Shown here one piece after another: positions 1-6,573 of a stretch of 47,602 nucleotides of DNA (position 1 is its first letter; each line of letters opens with the position of its first letter). Position numbers and translations under genes: made by a program. The notes beneath the pieces were generated by a model that was not told the origin of the DNA, did no database searches, and saw nothing but the letters and a program-made list of their open reading frames with translations. Origin of the DNA: Treponema sp. GTDB taxonomy: Bacteria > Spirochaetota > Spirochaetia > Treponematales > Treponemataceae. The stretch is taken from positions 1-47,602 of the forward strand of contig JAEDED010000017.1 in assembly GCA_016293495.1 (NCBI GenBank). Direction: 5' to 3'.

Positions 1-455
1 TTACGAACGATAGCACGTCCTACAGCAACACGCTGTCTCTGTCCACCAGAGAGAGCCTTTGGTTTACGTGTGAGGTACTGTTCGAGGTCGAGCTGTTTAG
101 CAGCAGCTTTTACACGACGGTCGATTTCGCTCTTGTCCATACGACGGATTTTAAGACCGAATGCCATGTTGTCATATACTGACATATGTGGATACAAAGC
201 ATAGTTCTGGAATACCATTGCGATATCGCGGTCTTTTGGTGGAATATCGTTCATTACTTTACCGTTAATGAAGAGTTTTCCTTCAGAGATGTCTTCGAGA
301 CCTGCGATCATACGAAGAGTTGTTGATTTACCACATCCAGATGGTCCTACGAAAACACAGAATTCTTTGTCTTCGATTGTGATGTTGGAATTAGTTACGG
401 CGCGAACATTTCCGTCGTAGATCTTTCCAATACCTTTAAGTTCTACTTTAGCCAT
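1..455 (-). CDS. Sugar ABC transporter ATP-binding protein, MsmX/UgpC type (3' end outside window)
   Basis: This is the nucleotide-binding subunit of a carbohydrate importer, which hydrolyses ATP at the cytoplasmic face of the membrane. Reading from the ATG at 455, 151 codons are present. Walker A GPSGCGKST lies at residues 37-45, the Q-loop at VFQNYALYPHMSVYDN (about 81-96) and the signature LSGGQRQRVAVGRAIVR at 135-151. The window ends just before Walker B, so the C-terminal regulatory domain is missing only because of the window edge. The sequence PPKDRDIAMVFQNYALYPHM is typical of the MsmX/UgpC/MalK group, whose members often serve several sugar transporters. The ribosome binding site GGGAGG precedes the start, and a good sigma-70 promoter (508-536) lies upstream. 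The substrate cannot be told from this subunit. Confidence 0.93.
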   Translation of the reverse strand, partial: MAKVELKGIGKIYDGNVRAVTNSNITIEDKEFCVFVGPSGCGKSTTLRMIAGLEDISEGKLFINGKVMNDIPPKDRDIAMVFQNYALYPHMSVYDNMAFGLKIRRMDKSEIDRRVKAAAKQLDLEQYLTRKPKALSGGQRQRVAVGRAIVR

Positions 456-507
456 TTATGGCCTCCCATTTGATTCACCGAAATGAATCGTTTATATTAT
501 TGCTACT

Positions 508-536
508 ATTTTACGACACAATGAAGCAGAAGTCAA
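508..536 (-). promoter_or_regulatory. Sigma-70 promoter of the ABC ATPase gene
   Basis: On the minus strand TTGACT (536-531) and TAAAAT (513-508) are separated by exactly 17 nt. The leader that follows contains a small hairpin (GATTCA/TGAATC, 472-489) immediately before the GGGAGG ribosome binding site. Box quality and spacing are close to consensus. The start point itself is inferred. Confidence 0.7.
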
Positions 537-557
537 ATTTAAAAATTGAATTTTAAG

Positions 558-597
558 AGGAATTTGCAAGGAATTTCAAGGAATTTAGAGGAAATTT
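558..597. repeat. Four helically phased AGGAATTT repeats upstream of the ABC ATPase promoter
   Basis: Copies of AGGAATTT start at 558, 569 and 579, and AGGAAATTT starts at 589, giving steps of 11, 10 and 10 bp. They lie from about 22 bp upstream of the -35 box of the ABC ATPase promoter, between it and the end of the SpoIIE-like gene. The period of one helical turn suits a regulator binding one DNA face, or an UP-like AT-rich element. No regulator can be assigned. Confidence 0.6.
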
Positions 598-618
598 CAG
601 TTTTCTTTGAAGAAAATT

Positions 619-2613
619 TTATTTTTTCTGAACGATAATTACTGTAAGATCTTTTTTTACAGGCACGTCATGCGTATAGTTCTGGAACATATTGATGATA
701 TACGAAAGTTTTGCTTCGGCCGATTCTGCAGGGCTCTGTAAAAAAGCCTGACAGATCCTGTCCTGACCGAAAGGTTCGCCGTGAACATTTGACGCATTCA
801 TGAAAGAATCGGAATAGATTATGATTGAATCGCCATGATTAAAGGCAAAACCAATTCCCTTGTAATCTGAAGTAATTTCTTCTGTACCGACAGTTCCCTG
901 AGCCTGCTGGGCATATATGTCTGAATTAATCTGAATTGCCATACACTTGGAACCTTTTTCGTTTCTGTAAAAGGCAGGCGCGTGTCCGACATTGACATAT
1001 TCAATTCTGGTATCAAGAAGGCGTATCAGGATTGCGCTAAGGGAATTATCACAGTCCCCTTTTTCATTAATAATGCCGGTATTAATATTCTGCATAACTT
1101 TAGTCAAAGGCAGAAGATTACCGTCAGTAAAATTTACCGATACAGAATTTTTTGCAAGACTTATAAACTGTTCAAGCGAAGAATCACTTCCGGACGCTTC
1201 ACAGAAAGCAAGCCCTTTAAGGATATTTGAATCAGTGAAGAATTCGAACATATTGGAAGAAAGAGTTCCTGACGGTTTGTGACAGAATGCAATTTCGAAG
1301 TTGTCGAATACAGGTGCCTTATTAAGATCAAAGGTCTGGTGTTCAGGGAGCGCAGGCTGTGACGGCATTATTACGATTTCTGGTTCAGGCTGAGAATATA
1401 TTTTGTTAACAGGAACGATTGCGGTAGAAAGTTCTTCTTTAAGTTCCGTGATTTTTTTTGTTGAGATTAGGAACATTGTGGCAAACATACACATTGGCCA
1501 GCCTGCGTTTGTCAGGTAAGGAAGATAATTCAGGCTCATACCGTTATGGAAGAAAAGATCAAACAGCAAAAACAGCGGTACTAGAGAAACACAAAGTGTA
1601 AGCTTTACAGAATTCCTTTTAGAAGAATTCAACTGAAGGTATAAAACAAAAATCACCTGAATTATTCCGGGAATAAATCCAAAATATGGAATCCAGCTTA
1701 TAAAACCTATTGAAAGCCTCATCGGAATGCAGAGATAAACGAGCTGAGGAACAATCAGGACTGCGGCACGTATTATTATGATATTTGTTTTGACAGTTCT
1801 TTCAAAAAAGGAATCAACGAAAAGCGTAAACAGAAAGAAAATAACGGCAGGCAGAACAAAGCCTGTTACTTTATAGAAAATATTGTAATTAAGCTTGTAA
1901 AAATTAAAAAACGGAAGTTCGTTTACATAAAAAAGTGAAAGTGCAAAAACAGAGATAAAACACATTAACGAATAAAACAAAACGTCACGCTTTGAATTAA
2001 TTTTAACGAAAGTCTTGAGCGAATAAAATCCGAGGAATAATAAAATACATGCAAAAACAAGATAAATCTGGCTATTCCAGAAACGGTCAGCTACCCATGC
2101 AAGCTTTGCAGTATTGTGCAGGGAAAGAAAAGCATTTGACCTGAAATAGCCTCTGTTCTGAACGAAAATTTCAACTGTAATTGTATTAATTCCGGGCAGT
2201 AATAATTCCTCAGGAATGTCATAAAAACGAGGTTCGTAGCCTGAAGAATATTTTTTCTTTTCGTCAAAGCCTGTTGAGCCTACAAGATAATGGTTAAGAT
2301 AAACACGATCGGAATATGAAATGCGGCCAAAATAACATGCGATGTCTTTTTTTTGCAGAGACTGAGGAAGCATAAAGGTTTTTGTAAGATAGATTGTGCC
2401 GCTTTTGCCGGGAATGAAATTCTGAAGGTTTTCAAGTTCTGCATCAGGAAGATATTGTAACGACACTTCTTCTGTGTTGGGATTTTTAAGGGAATATTTC
2501 CAGCCTGAATCAAGTTCAACTTTATCAACAGTATTATTGCTGCAGGAAACAAAAGCAGCTGAGAAAAATAATAATGTAAATAGAAGAAATTTATTCAAAA
2601 CTGAAGTTTTCAT
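619..2613 (-). CDS. Membrane-bound SpoIIE/PP2C-like signalling protein with extracytoplasmic jelly-roll sensor
   Basis: The 664-residue protein begins with a lipoprotein-type signal (FVSC, Cys24). A domain of about residues 35-165 resembles the sugar-binding jelly-roll of GH2-type glycosidases (GKSGTIYLTKTF, GRISYSDRVYLN). About seven hydrophobic segments follow (roughly 178-390), as in 7TM-DISM receptors. The C-terminal third resembles a SpoIIE/PP2C phosphatase, with YVNVGHAPAFYR, DSIIIYSDSF and KDLTVII near the end. Several metal-ligand motifs are altered: the usual GGDFYDF is replaced by SSNMFEFF and TDG by SDS, so catalytic activity is doubtful. A TATAAT box lies 17 nt before the ATG, which has no clear Shine-Dalgarno. 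It is divergent from the GH3 gene, which suggests a carbohydrate-sensing role. That role is inference. Confidence 0.72.
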   Translation of the reverse strand: MKTSVLNKFLLFTLLFFSAAFVSCSNNTVDKVELDSGWKYSLKNPNTEEVSLQYLPDAELENLQNFIPGKSGTIYLTKTFMLPQSLQKKDIACYFGRISYSDRVYLNHYLVGSTGFDEKKKYSSGYEPRFYDIPEELLLPGINTITVEIFVQNRGYFRSNAFLSLHNTAKLAWVADRFWNSQIYLVFACILLFLGFYSLKTFVKINSKRDVLFYSLMCFISVFALSLFYVNELPFFNFYKLNYNIFYKVTGFVLPAVIFFLFTLFVDSFFERTVKTNIIIIRAAVLIVPQLVYLCIPMRLSIGFISWIPYFGFIPGIIQVIFVLYLQLNSSKRNSVKLTLCVSLVPLFLLFDLFFHNGMSLNYLPYLTNAGWPMCMFATMFLISTKKITELKEELSTAIVPVNKIYSQPEPEIVIMPSQPALPEHQTFDLNKAPVFDNFEIAFCHKPSGTLSSNMFEFFTDSNILKGLAFCEASGSDSSLEQFISLAKNSVSVNFTDGNLLPLTKVMQNINTGIINEKGDCDNSLSAILIRLLDTRIEYVNVGHAPAFYRNEKGSKCMAIQINSDIYAQQAQGTVGTEEITSDYKGIGFAFNHGDSIIIYSDSFMNASNVHGEPFGQDRICQAFLQSPAESAEAKLSYIINMFQNYTHDVPVKKDLTVIIVQKK

Positions 2614-2689
2614 AAGGATAATTTTTGATTATTATAGAAAAAACGACGTTTTATTGCTAGATAGTGACAGAATAATTCAGTTTTTTGTA

Positions 2690-2718
2690 TCGACTAAAAA
2701 TCATCAATTATGTATATT
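2690..2718 (+). promoter_or_regulatory. Possible promoter of the GH3 glycosidase gene
   Basis: TCGACT (2690-2695) and TATATT (2713-2718) are separated by 17 nt, each matching about four or more of six consensus bases. This gives a leader of about 70 nt before the GH3 start at 2795. The inverted repeat at 2726-2761 would then lie at and just downstream of the transcription start, where a repressor could act. Support is moderate because the region is AT-rich. Confidence 0.4.
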
Positions 2719-2725
2719 CAAAGTT

Positions 2726-2761
2726 ACAAGTTTACTATCAATTGCTCACTAGATTACTTGT
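2726..2761. promoter_or_regulatory. Imperfect inverted repeat, possible operator of the GH3 gene
   Basis: ACAAGTTTACTA (2726-2737) and TAGATTACTTGT (2750-2761) match as an inverted repeat at 9 of 12 positions, with a 12-nt centre. It lies just downstream of the proposed promoter and 33 bp before the GH3 start codon. No regulator gene is adjacent, and chance occurrence in AT-rich DNA cannot be excluded. Confidence 0.35.
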
Positions 2762-2794
2762 TGAAACAGAAAATAATTTGTGGAGTTTTATTTT

Positions 2795-5548
2795 ATGAAA
2801 AAAATTCTCGACTGGAATAAATATGCAGAAGCTGCACGCCGTGTCGTTGCTGAAGGCTGTGTACTTGTAGAAAATAAAGACAATGTTCTTCCATTAAAAA
2901 AGGGAACTAAAGTTGCCGTATTCGGAAGAATTCAGCACAACTATTATAAAAGCGGAACAGGTTCCGGAGGAATGGTAAACGTTTCCGACATTTATGGAAT
3001 CACTGACGGACTTAAAAATTCCGCAAGAGTAAAAGTCGATGAAGAACTTGAAAACGTTTATCTTGAATGGGAAAAAGAAAATCCGTTTGAGGTGGGAATC
3101 GGCTGGGGACAGGAACCATGGTGTCAGAAAGAAATGCCTGTTTCAAAGGAACTTGCATCTGACTGTGCTTCAAGAGATGACGCTGCCGTAATCATAATCG
3201 GACGCACTGCCGGCGAAGACAAAGACAATCTTGAAACAGAAGGTTCATGGTATTTAACTGCAACAGAAAAAGAAATGATCAAAAACGTTTCTGAAGCTTT
3301 TGAAAAAACATGTATTGTTTTCAACACCGGCAATATCGTCGACATGAACTTTGTAAAAGAGTTCAATGTCAAATCAGTTCTCTATGCATGGCAGGGAGGA
3401 ATGGTCGGCGGCCTTGGTGTAAGCGACATCCTTACAGGAATTGAAAGCCCTTCAGGAAAACTCACTGACACAATCGCATGCTCGATTAAAGATTATCCTT
3501 CAAGTGCAAACTTCGGAAGCCTTAAAGACAATGTTTATGCAGAAGACATTTATGTCGGCTACAGATATTTTGAAAGCGCTGCAAAAGACAAAGTTCTCTA
3601 CCCTTTTGGCTTCGGTCTTTCTTATACAGATTTTGAAATCAATGCCGGAGATTTTGAATTTGATAACAGCGGAAATCTTCCTCGCGTAAAGTTTGACGTA
3701 AAAGTTAAAAATACCGGAAAAGTTTCTGGTAAAGAAGTTGTTCAAATTTACGTCAAGCAGCCTCAGGGAAAACTCGGAAAGCCTGCACTTGTTCTTGCAG
3801 ACTTCAAGAAAACTTCCCTTCTTAAAAAAGGAAAAACTGCAAAACTTAATTTTGAATTTGATATTTCAAGAATCCGTTCTTTTGACGACACTGGCGTTAC
3901 AGGAAACATTGACAGCTTTGTATGTGAAGAAGGAACTTACGAAATCTTTGCCGGAAACAGTGTAAGAAATATTTCTAAAATCGGTGAGTTTACTCTTGAT
4001 GAACTTATCGTTATCGAAAAAGTATCTGACGCATTAAAACCAGTTGTTTCATTTGACAGAATGAAAGCCGTGCTTGATAAAAACACAAATACAATCTCTT
4101 TTGAAAACGAGAAGGTAGATGCAGCTGCACCTTACCAGAACAGACATCGTAACGAAAACTTAAGCGAACTGGACAATTTTACAGAAAGAACTGACCTTGA
4201 CCAGGACGTTCTTTCTGTAATCAAAACATTGAGTGACGAAGAATTGAGCTGTATAGTTCGCGGCGAAGGCATGGGAAGTCCAAAGGTAACTGCCGGCACT
4301 GCTGCAGCATTCGGAGGTGTTTCAAAATCAATGAACGACAAGGGAATCCCTTGCTGCTGCTGTACTGACGGTCCTTCCGGAATCCGAATGGACTCTGGCG
4401 CTCAGGCATTCAGCCTGCCTAACGGAACATGCCAGGCGTGTACATTTAACCCGGAACTCGTTAAGGACCTTTACGAATTTACAGGCTGGGAAATGGTTTA
4501 CAACAAAATCGATATTCTTCTCGGCCCTGGAATCAACTTGAGACGCCATCCGCTTAACGGAAGAAACTTCGAGTACTTCTCAGAAGATCCTTATGTAACA
4601 GGCGTTTTTGCAACAGCAAATATTCTTGGCCTTCACAGTGCAGGCGTTACAGGTTCCCTTAAGCACTTCTGCTGCAACAACCAGGAAGCAGGCCGCTGGG
4701 TTTCTAACTCAGTTGTAAGTGCAAGAGCCTTGCGCGAAATCTATTTACCTGGATTTGAAATGGCAGTAAAAAACGGCGCTGACGTAATCATGACTTCTTA
4801 CGGAAGCGTAAACTCAATGTGGACTTCAGGAAACTACGACCTTGTTACAATGATTCTCCGCAAAGACTGGGGCTTTACCGGAATTGTAATGACAGACTGG
4901 TGGGCAATGACAAACGACGAAGGAAAAGAACCTGTCCGCTTTAACATTGCACAGAATGTCCGTGCACAGAATGACCTTTACATGGTAGTTCCTGATGCTG
5001 CAGAAAATTCCCACAACGACAATACACTCACTGCCCTTTCTGCCGGCGAACTTACACGCGCAGAACTTTTGCGCTCGGCATACAACACAGTGCTGTTCTT
5101 AAAGAAAAGTCATGCGCAAGCACGTCTTGAAAACCGTGATATTGAAGTAATAATCAAAAACAGAAAGAAGACAGCAATGGACGGAGCAACTGACAAGATT
5201 GAATACTTCGAAACTTATGACGGACTTTCAATTCCGCTCGATCACGTTGATACAAGCCGCGGCAAATCTTACAGCTTCGGTATTGTTACAAAAGACAAGC
5301 ACTTCTATCGTATCGAGCTTGTAGGTAAAACAGGAAACAACGATTTAGCACAGGTAAATGTAAGCGTTTCTTACAACGGTGTAAACGTCGCAGTCCTCTG
5401 CTGGAACGGAACTCACGGCGCATACGAAGCTAAAGGTCTTACAATGGACAGACCTTTGAGCCGAAACACTGTTTTGAATCTTTACTTTGCGCAGAGCGGT
5501 CTTACTTTGAAGGAATTTAAGATTACAAAAGTTAAAGACAATGAATAG
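2795..5548 (+). CDS. GH3 beta-glycosidase with swapped domain order
   Basis: This is a glycoside hydrolase family 3 enzyme, probably a cytoplasmic beta-glucosidase or beta-xylosidase because no signal peptide is present. The domain order is reversed. The GH3 C-terminal-type domain comes first (about 1-270; GTGSGGMVNV, LYPFGFGLSY), then a fibronectin-III-like domain (about 280-390). The catalytic (alpha/beta)8 domain follows (about 460-770; CTDGPSGIR, LGPGINLRRHPLNGRNFEY, SLKHF). The nucleophile is Asp701 in VMTDWW. About 130 extra residues form a beta-rich C-terminal extension. Reversed GH3 enzymes are known from rumen bacteria such as Butyrivibrio and Ruminococcus. I chose the ATG at 2795 (917 aa) because TGGAG (2781-2785) is spaced as a ribosome binding site; an in-frame GTG at 2780 overlaps that site. 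A strong terminator follows. Confidence 0.93.
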   Translation: MKKILDWNKYAEAARRVVAEGCVLVENKDNVLPLKKGTKVAVFGRIQHNYYKSGTGSGGMVNVSDIYGITDGLKNSARVKVDEELENVYLEWEKENPFEVGIGWGQEPWCQKEMPVSKELASDCASRDDAAVIIIGRTAGEDKDNLETEGSWYLTATEKEMIKNVSEAFEKTCIVFNTGNIVDMNFVKEFNVKSVLYAWQGGMVGGLGVSDILTGIESPSGKLTDTIACSIKDYPSSANFGSLKDNVYAEDIYVGYRYFESAAKDKVLYPFGFGLSYTDFEINAGDFEFDNSGNLPRVKFDVKVKNTGKVSGKEVVQIYVKQPQGKLGKPALVLADFKKTSLLKKGKTAKLNFEFDISRIRSFDDTGVTGNIDSFVCEEGTYEIFAGNSVRNISKIGEFTLDELIVIEKVSDALKPVVSFDRMKAVLDKNTNTISFENEKVDAAAPYQNRHRNENLSELDNFTERTDLDQDVLSVIKTLSDEELSCIVRGEGMGSPKVTAGTAAAFGGVSKSMNDKGIPCCCCTDGPSGIRMDSGAQAFSLPNGTCQACTFNPELVKDLYEFTGWEMVYNKIDILLGPGINLRRHPLNGRNFEYFSEDPYVTGVFATANILGLHSAGVTGSLKHFCCNNQEAGRWVSNSVVSARALREIYLPGFEMAVKNGADVIMTSYGSVNSMWTSGNYDLVTMILRKDWGFTGIVMTDWWAMTNDEGKEPVRFNIAQNVRAQNDLYMVVPDAAENSHNDNTLTALSAGELTRAELLRSAYNTVLFLKKSHAQARLENRDIEVIIKNRKKTAMDGATDKIEYFETYDGLSIPLDHVDTSRGKSYSFGIVTKDKHFYRIELVGKTGNNDLAQVNVSVSYNGVNVAVLCWNGTHGAYEAKGLTMDRPLSRNTVLNLYFAQSGLTLKEFKITKVKDNE

Positions 5549-5568
5549 AATGTTGGTTTAAAATAATT

Positions 5569-5629
5569 CAGGCCTGTCTTAACAGAAGTGCATTTGCACC
5601 TGGCTGTTAATGGCAGGCCTGATTTTTTT
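5569..5629 (+). terminator. Rho-independent terminator after the GH3 gene
   Basis: CAGGCCTG (5569-5576) pairs with CAGGCCTG (5614-5621), extended by TTAACAG/CTGTTAA and an inner GTGCA/TGCAC hairpin, and is followed by seven T (5623-5629). It lies between the convergent GH3 and DUF4197 genes and may stop transcripts from both sides, although the T-run favours the plus strand. Confidence 0.85.
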
Positions 5630-5637
5630 GTATTTTG

Positions 5638-6453
5638 TTATTTAATCAAAGAGCCGAATACTTTCTGAATCATATTCGAAGCATAATTAAATGGATTTTT
5701 ACGAATCTTTCCTTCTTCTTCGCCGATTTTTAAGAACAGACCGTCGAGGGCTTTTTCGGTCGCATATTTTGCCAGGTCAACTTCAACTGGCGGGAACGGA
5801 AGTGCTGAACCTGTAAGTTTTGCAGCGGCATTTGGAATCTGTCCGTACTTATTGTAAGTTGTAACAAGATTTGTCCAGGCTTCGTTTGCTGACATGTTCA
5901 TTATAAGAGGTTTGTTCAAAACGGAATTAATCATAGGCTTATATAAAGTTACAAGCTTGTCGTAGCATTTATTTTTAAGATATTGTGTGGCTGCTGTATT
6001 TGAGCCGGTAACAATTTTGATTCCGTCAACAATTGTCATAGTTTTGATTGCAGAGGTAAAAATTGAAACTGTATCTTTTGCGGCAGTTTCGGCAGTACGG
6101 TTAAGTCTGAGCACTACATTGTCTGCAAGGCTCTGCCCTCCCGGAATCTGATTCAACACATCAAGGATTGGCTGAGCTTCTGACGGTAAAAGAATCTTAA
6201 GTGCACCGTTTTTAAAATATGCGTCAGTTTTAGAAAGATTTTTAGAGGCACTGCCGATTCCTTCTACAAGTGCATCTTTTAAGGCAAAAACAGCTTCATC
6301 GTTTGTAAAGGAAACTGTGGATTTTTCGGAACCTGTTCCAAGAACTCCGTCAAGCGAATCCATAAAGGTTGAAAGGCAGGAAGTTAAAAGCATTGAGGCT
6401 GATATAATAGAAACAACTGATAAAACAAATGATTTTCTTAAAAAATTCTTCAT
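5638..6453 (-). CDS. DUF4197-family lipoprotein
   Basis: The 271-residue protein has a lipoprotein signal peptide ending in the lipobox LLTSC, so it is probably anchored in a membrane facing the periplasm. The rest resembles the DUF4197 family in overall pattern: ALKDALVEGIGSASKNLS near the N-terminus, then an alpha-helical body, then KYATEKALDGLFLKIGEEEG and a terminal IRKNPFNYASNMIQKVFG. The biochemical function of this family is not known to me. Its promoter is TTGTCA-N17-TATTAT, with only 6 nt between the -10 box and the ATG and no Shine-Dalgarno, so the mRNA is predicted to be leaderless. The -35 box overlaps that of the divergent alpha-galactosidase operon, so the two may be co-regulated. 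Confidence 0.78.
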   Translation of the reverse strand: MKNFLRKSFVLSVVSIISASMLLTSCLSTFMDSLDGVLGTGSEKSTVSFTNDEAVFALKDALVEGIGSASKNLSKTDAYFKNGALKILLPSEAQPILDVLNQIPGGQSLADNVVLRLNRTAETAAKDTVSIFTSAIKTMTIVDGIKIVTGSNTAATQYLKNKCYDKLVTLYKPMINSVLNKPLIMNMSANEAWTNLVTTYNKYGQIPNAAAKLTGSALPFPPVEVDLAKYATEKALDGLFLKIGEEEGKIRKNPFNYASNMIQKVFGSLIK

Positions 6454-6459
6454 GTTTTT

Positions 6460-6488
6460 ATAATAATCTTAAAATATTTGTTTGACAA
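6460..6488 (-). promoter_or_regulatory. Promoter of the DUF4197 gene, leaderless geometry
   Basis: On the minus strand TTGTCA (6488-6483) and TATTAT (6465-6460) are separated by 17 nt, and the ATG at 6453-6451 follows after 6 nt. Transcription would start at or within a base or two of the start codon. The -35 hexamer shares five bases with the plus-strand TTGACA of the GH36 operon. Confidence 0.65.
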
Positions 6489-6510
6489 CAGAGAAAACAG
6501 GGTTTATATT
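6482..6510 (+). promoter_or_regulatory. Sigma-70 promoter of the alpha-galactosidase operon
   Basis: A perfect TTGACA (6482-6487), a 17-nt spacer and TATATT (6505-6510) form a near-consensus promoter. Its -10 box overlaps by two bases the left arm of the palindrome at 6509-6545, a classic arrangement for a strongly repressed promoter. The leader runs to a GAGAGG ribosome binding site at about 6560. Confidence 0.85.
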
Positions 6511-6545
6511 AATCTAAGTGATAGTAACGCTATCACTTAGATTAA
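6509..6545. promoter_or_regulatory. Perfect palindromic operator, 16-bp arms, likely bound by the operon's TetR regulator
   Basis: TTAATCTAAGTGATAG (6509-6524) and its exact reverse complement CTATCACTTAGATTAA (6530-6545) flank a 5-nt centre, TAACG. The element spans the end of the -10 box and the predicted start point of the GH36 promoter. A partial third half-site (GCTATCAACTTGAG, from 6549) follows. The third gene of the operon encodes a TetR-family protein, the obvious candidate ligand-responsive repressor. An RNA hairpin role at the 5' end is possible but less likely. Confidence 0.8.
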
Positions 6546-6573
6546 CCTGCTATCAACTTGAGAGGAATTAAAA

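Noticed and set aside
992..1282. Short plus-strand open frames within the SpoIIE-like gene
   Set aside because: They are antisense to a conserved coding region with no recognisable protein features.
2780..2794. GTG start five codons upstream for the GH3 gene
   Set aside because: The GTG overlaps the TGGAG ribosome binding site that serves the ATG at 2795.
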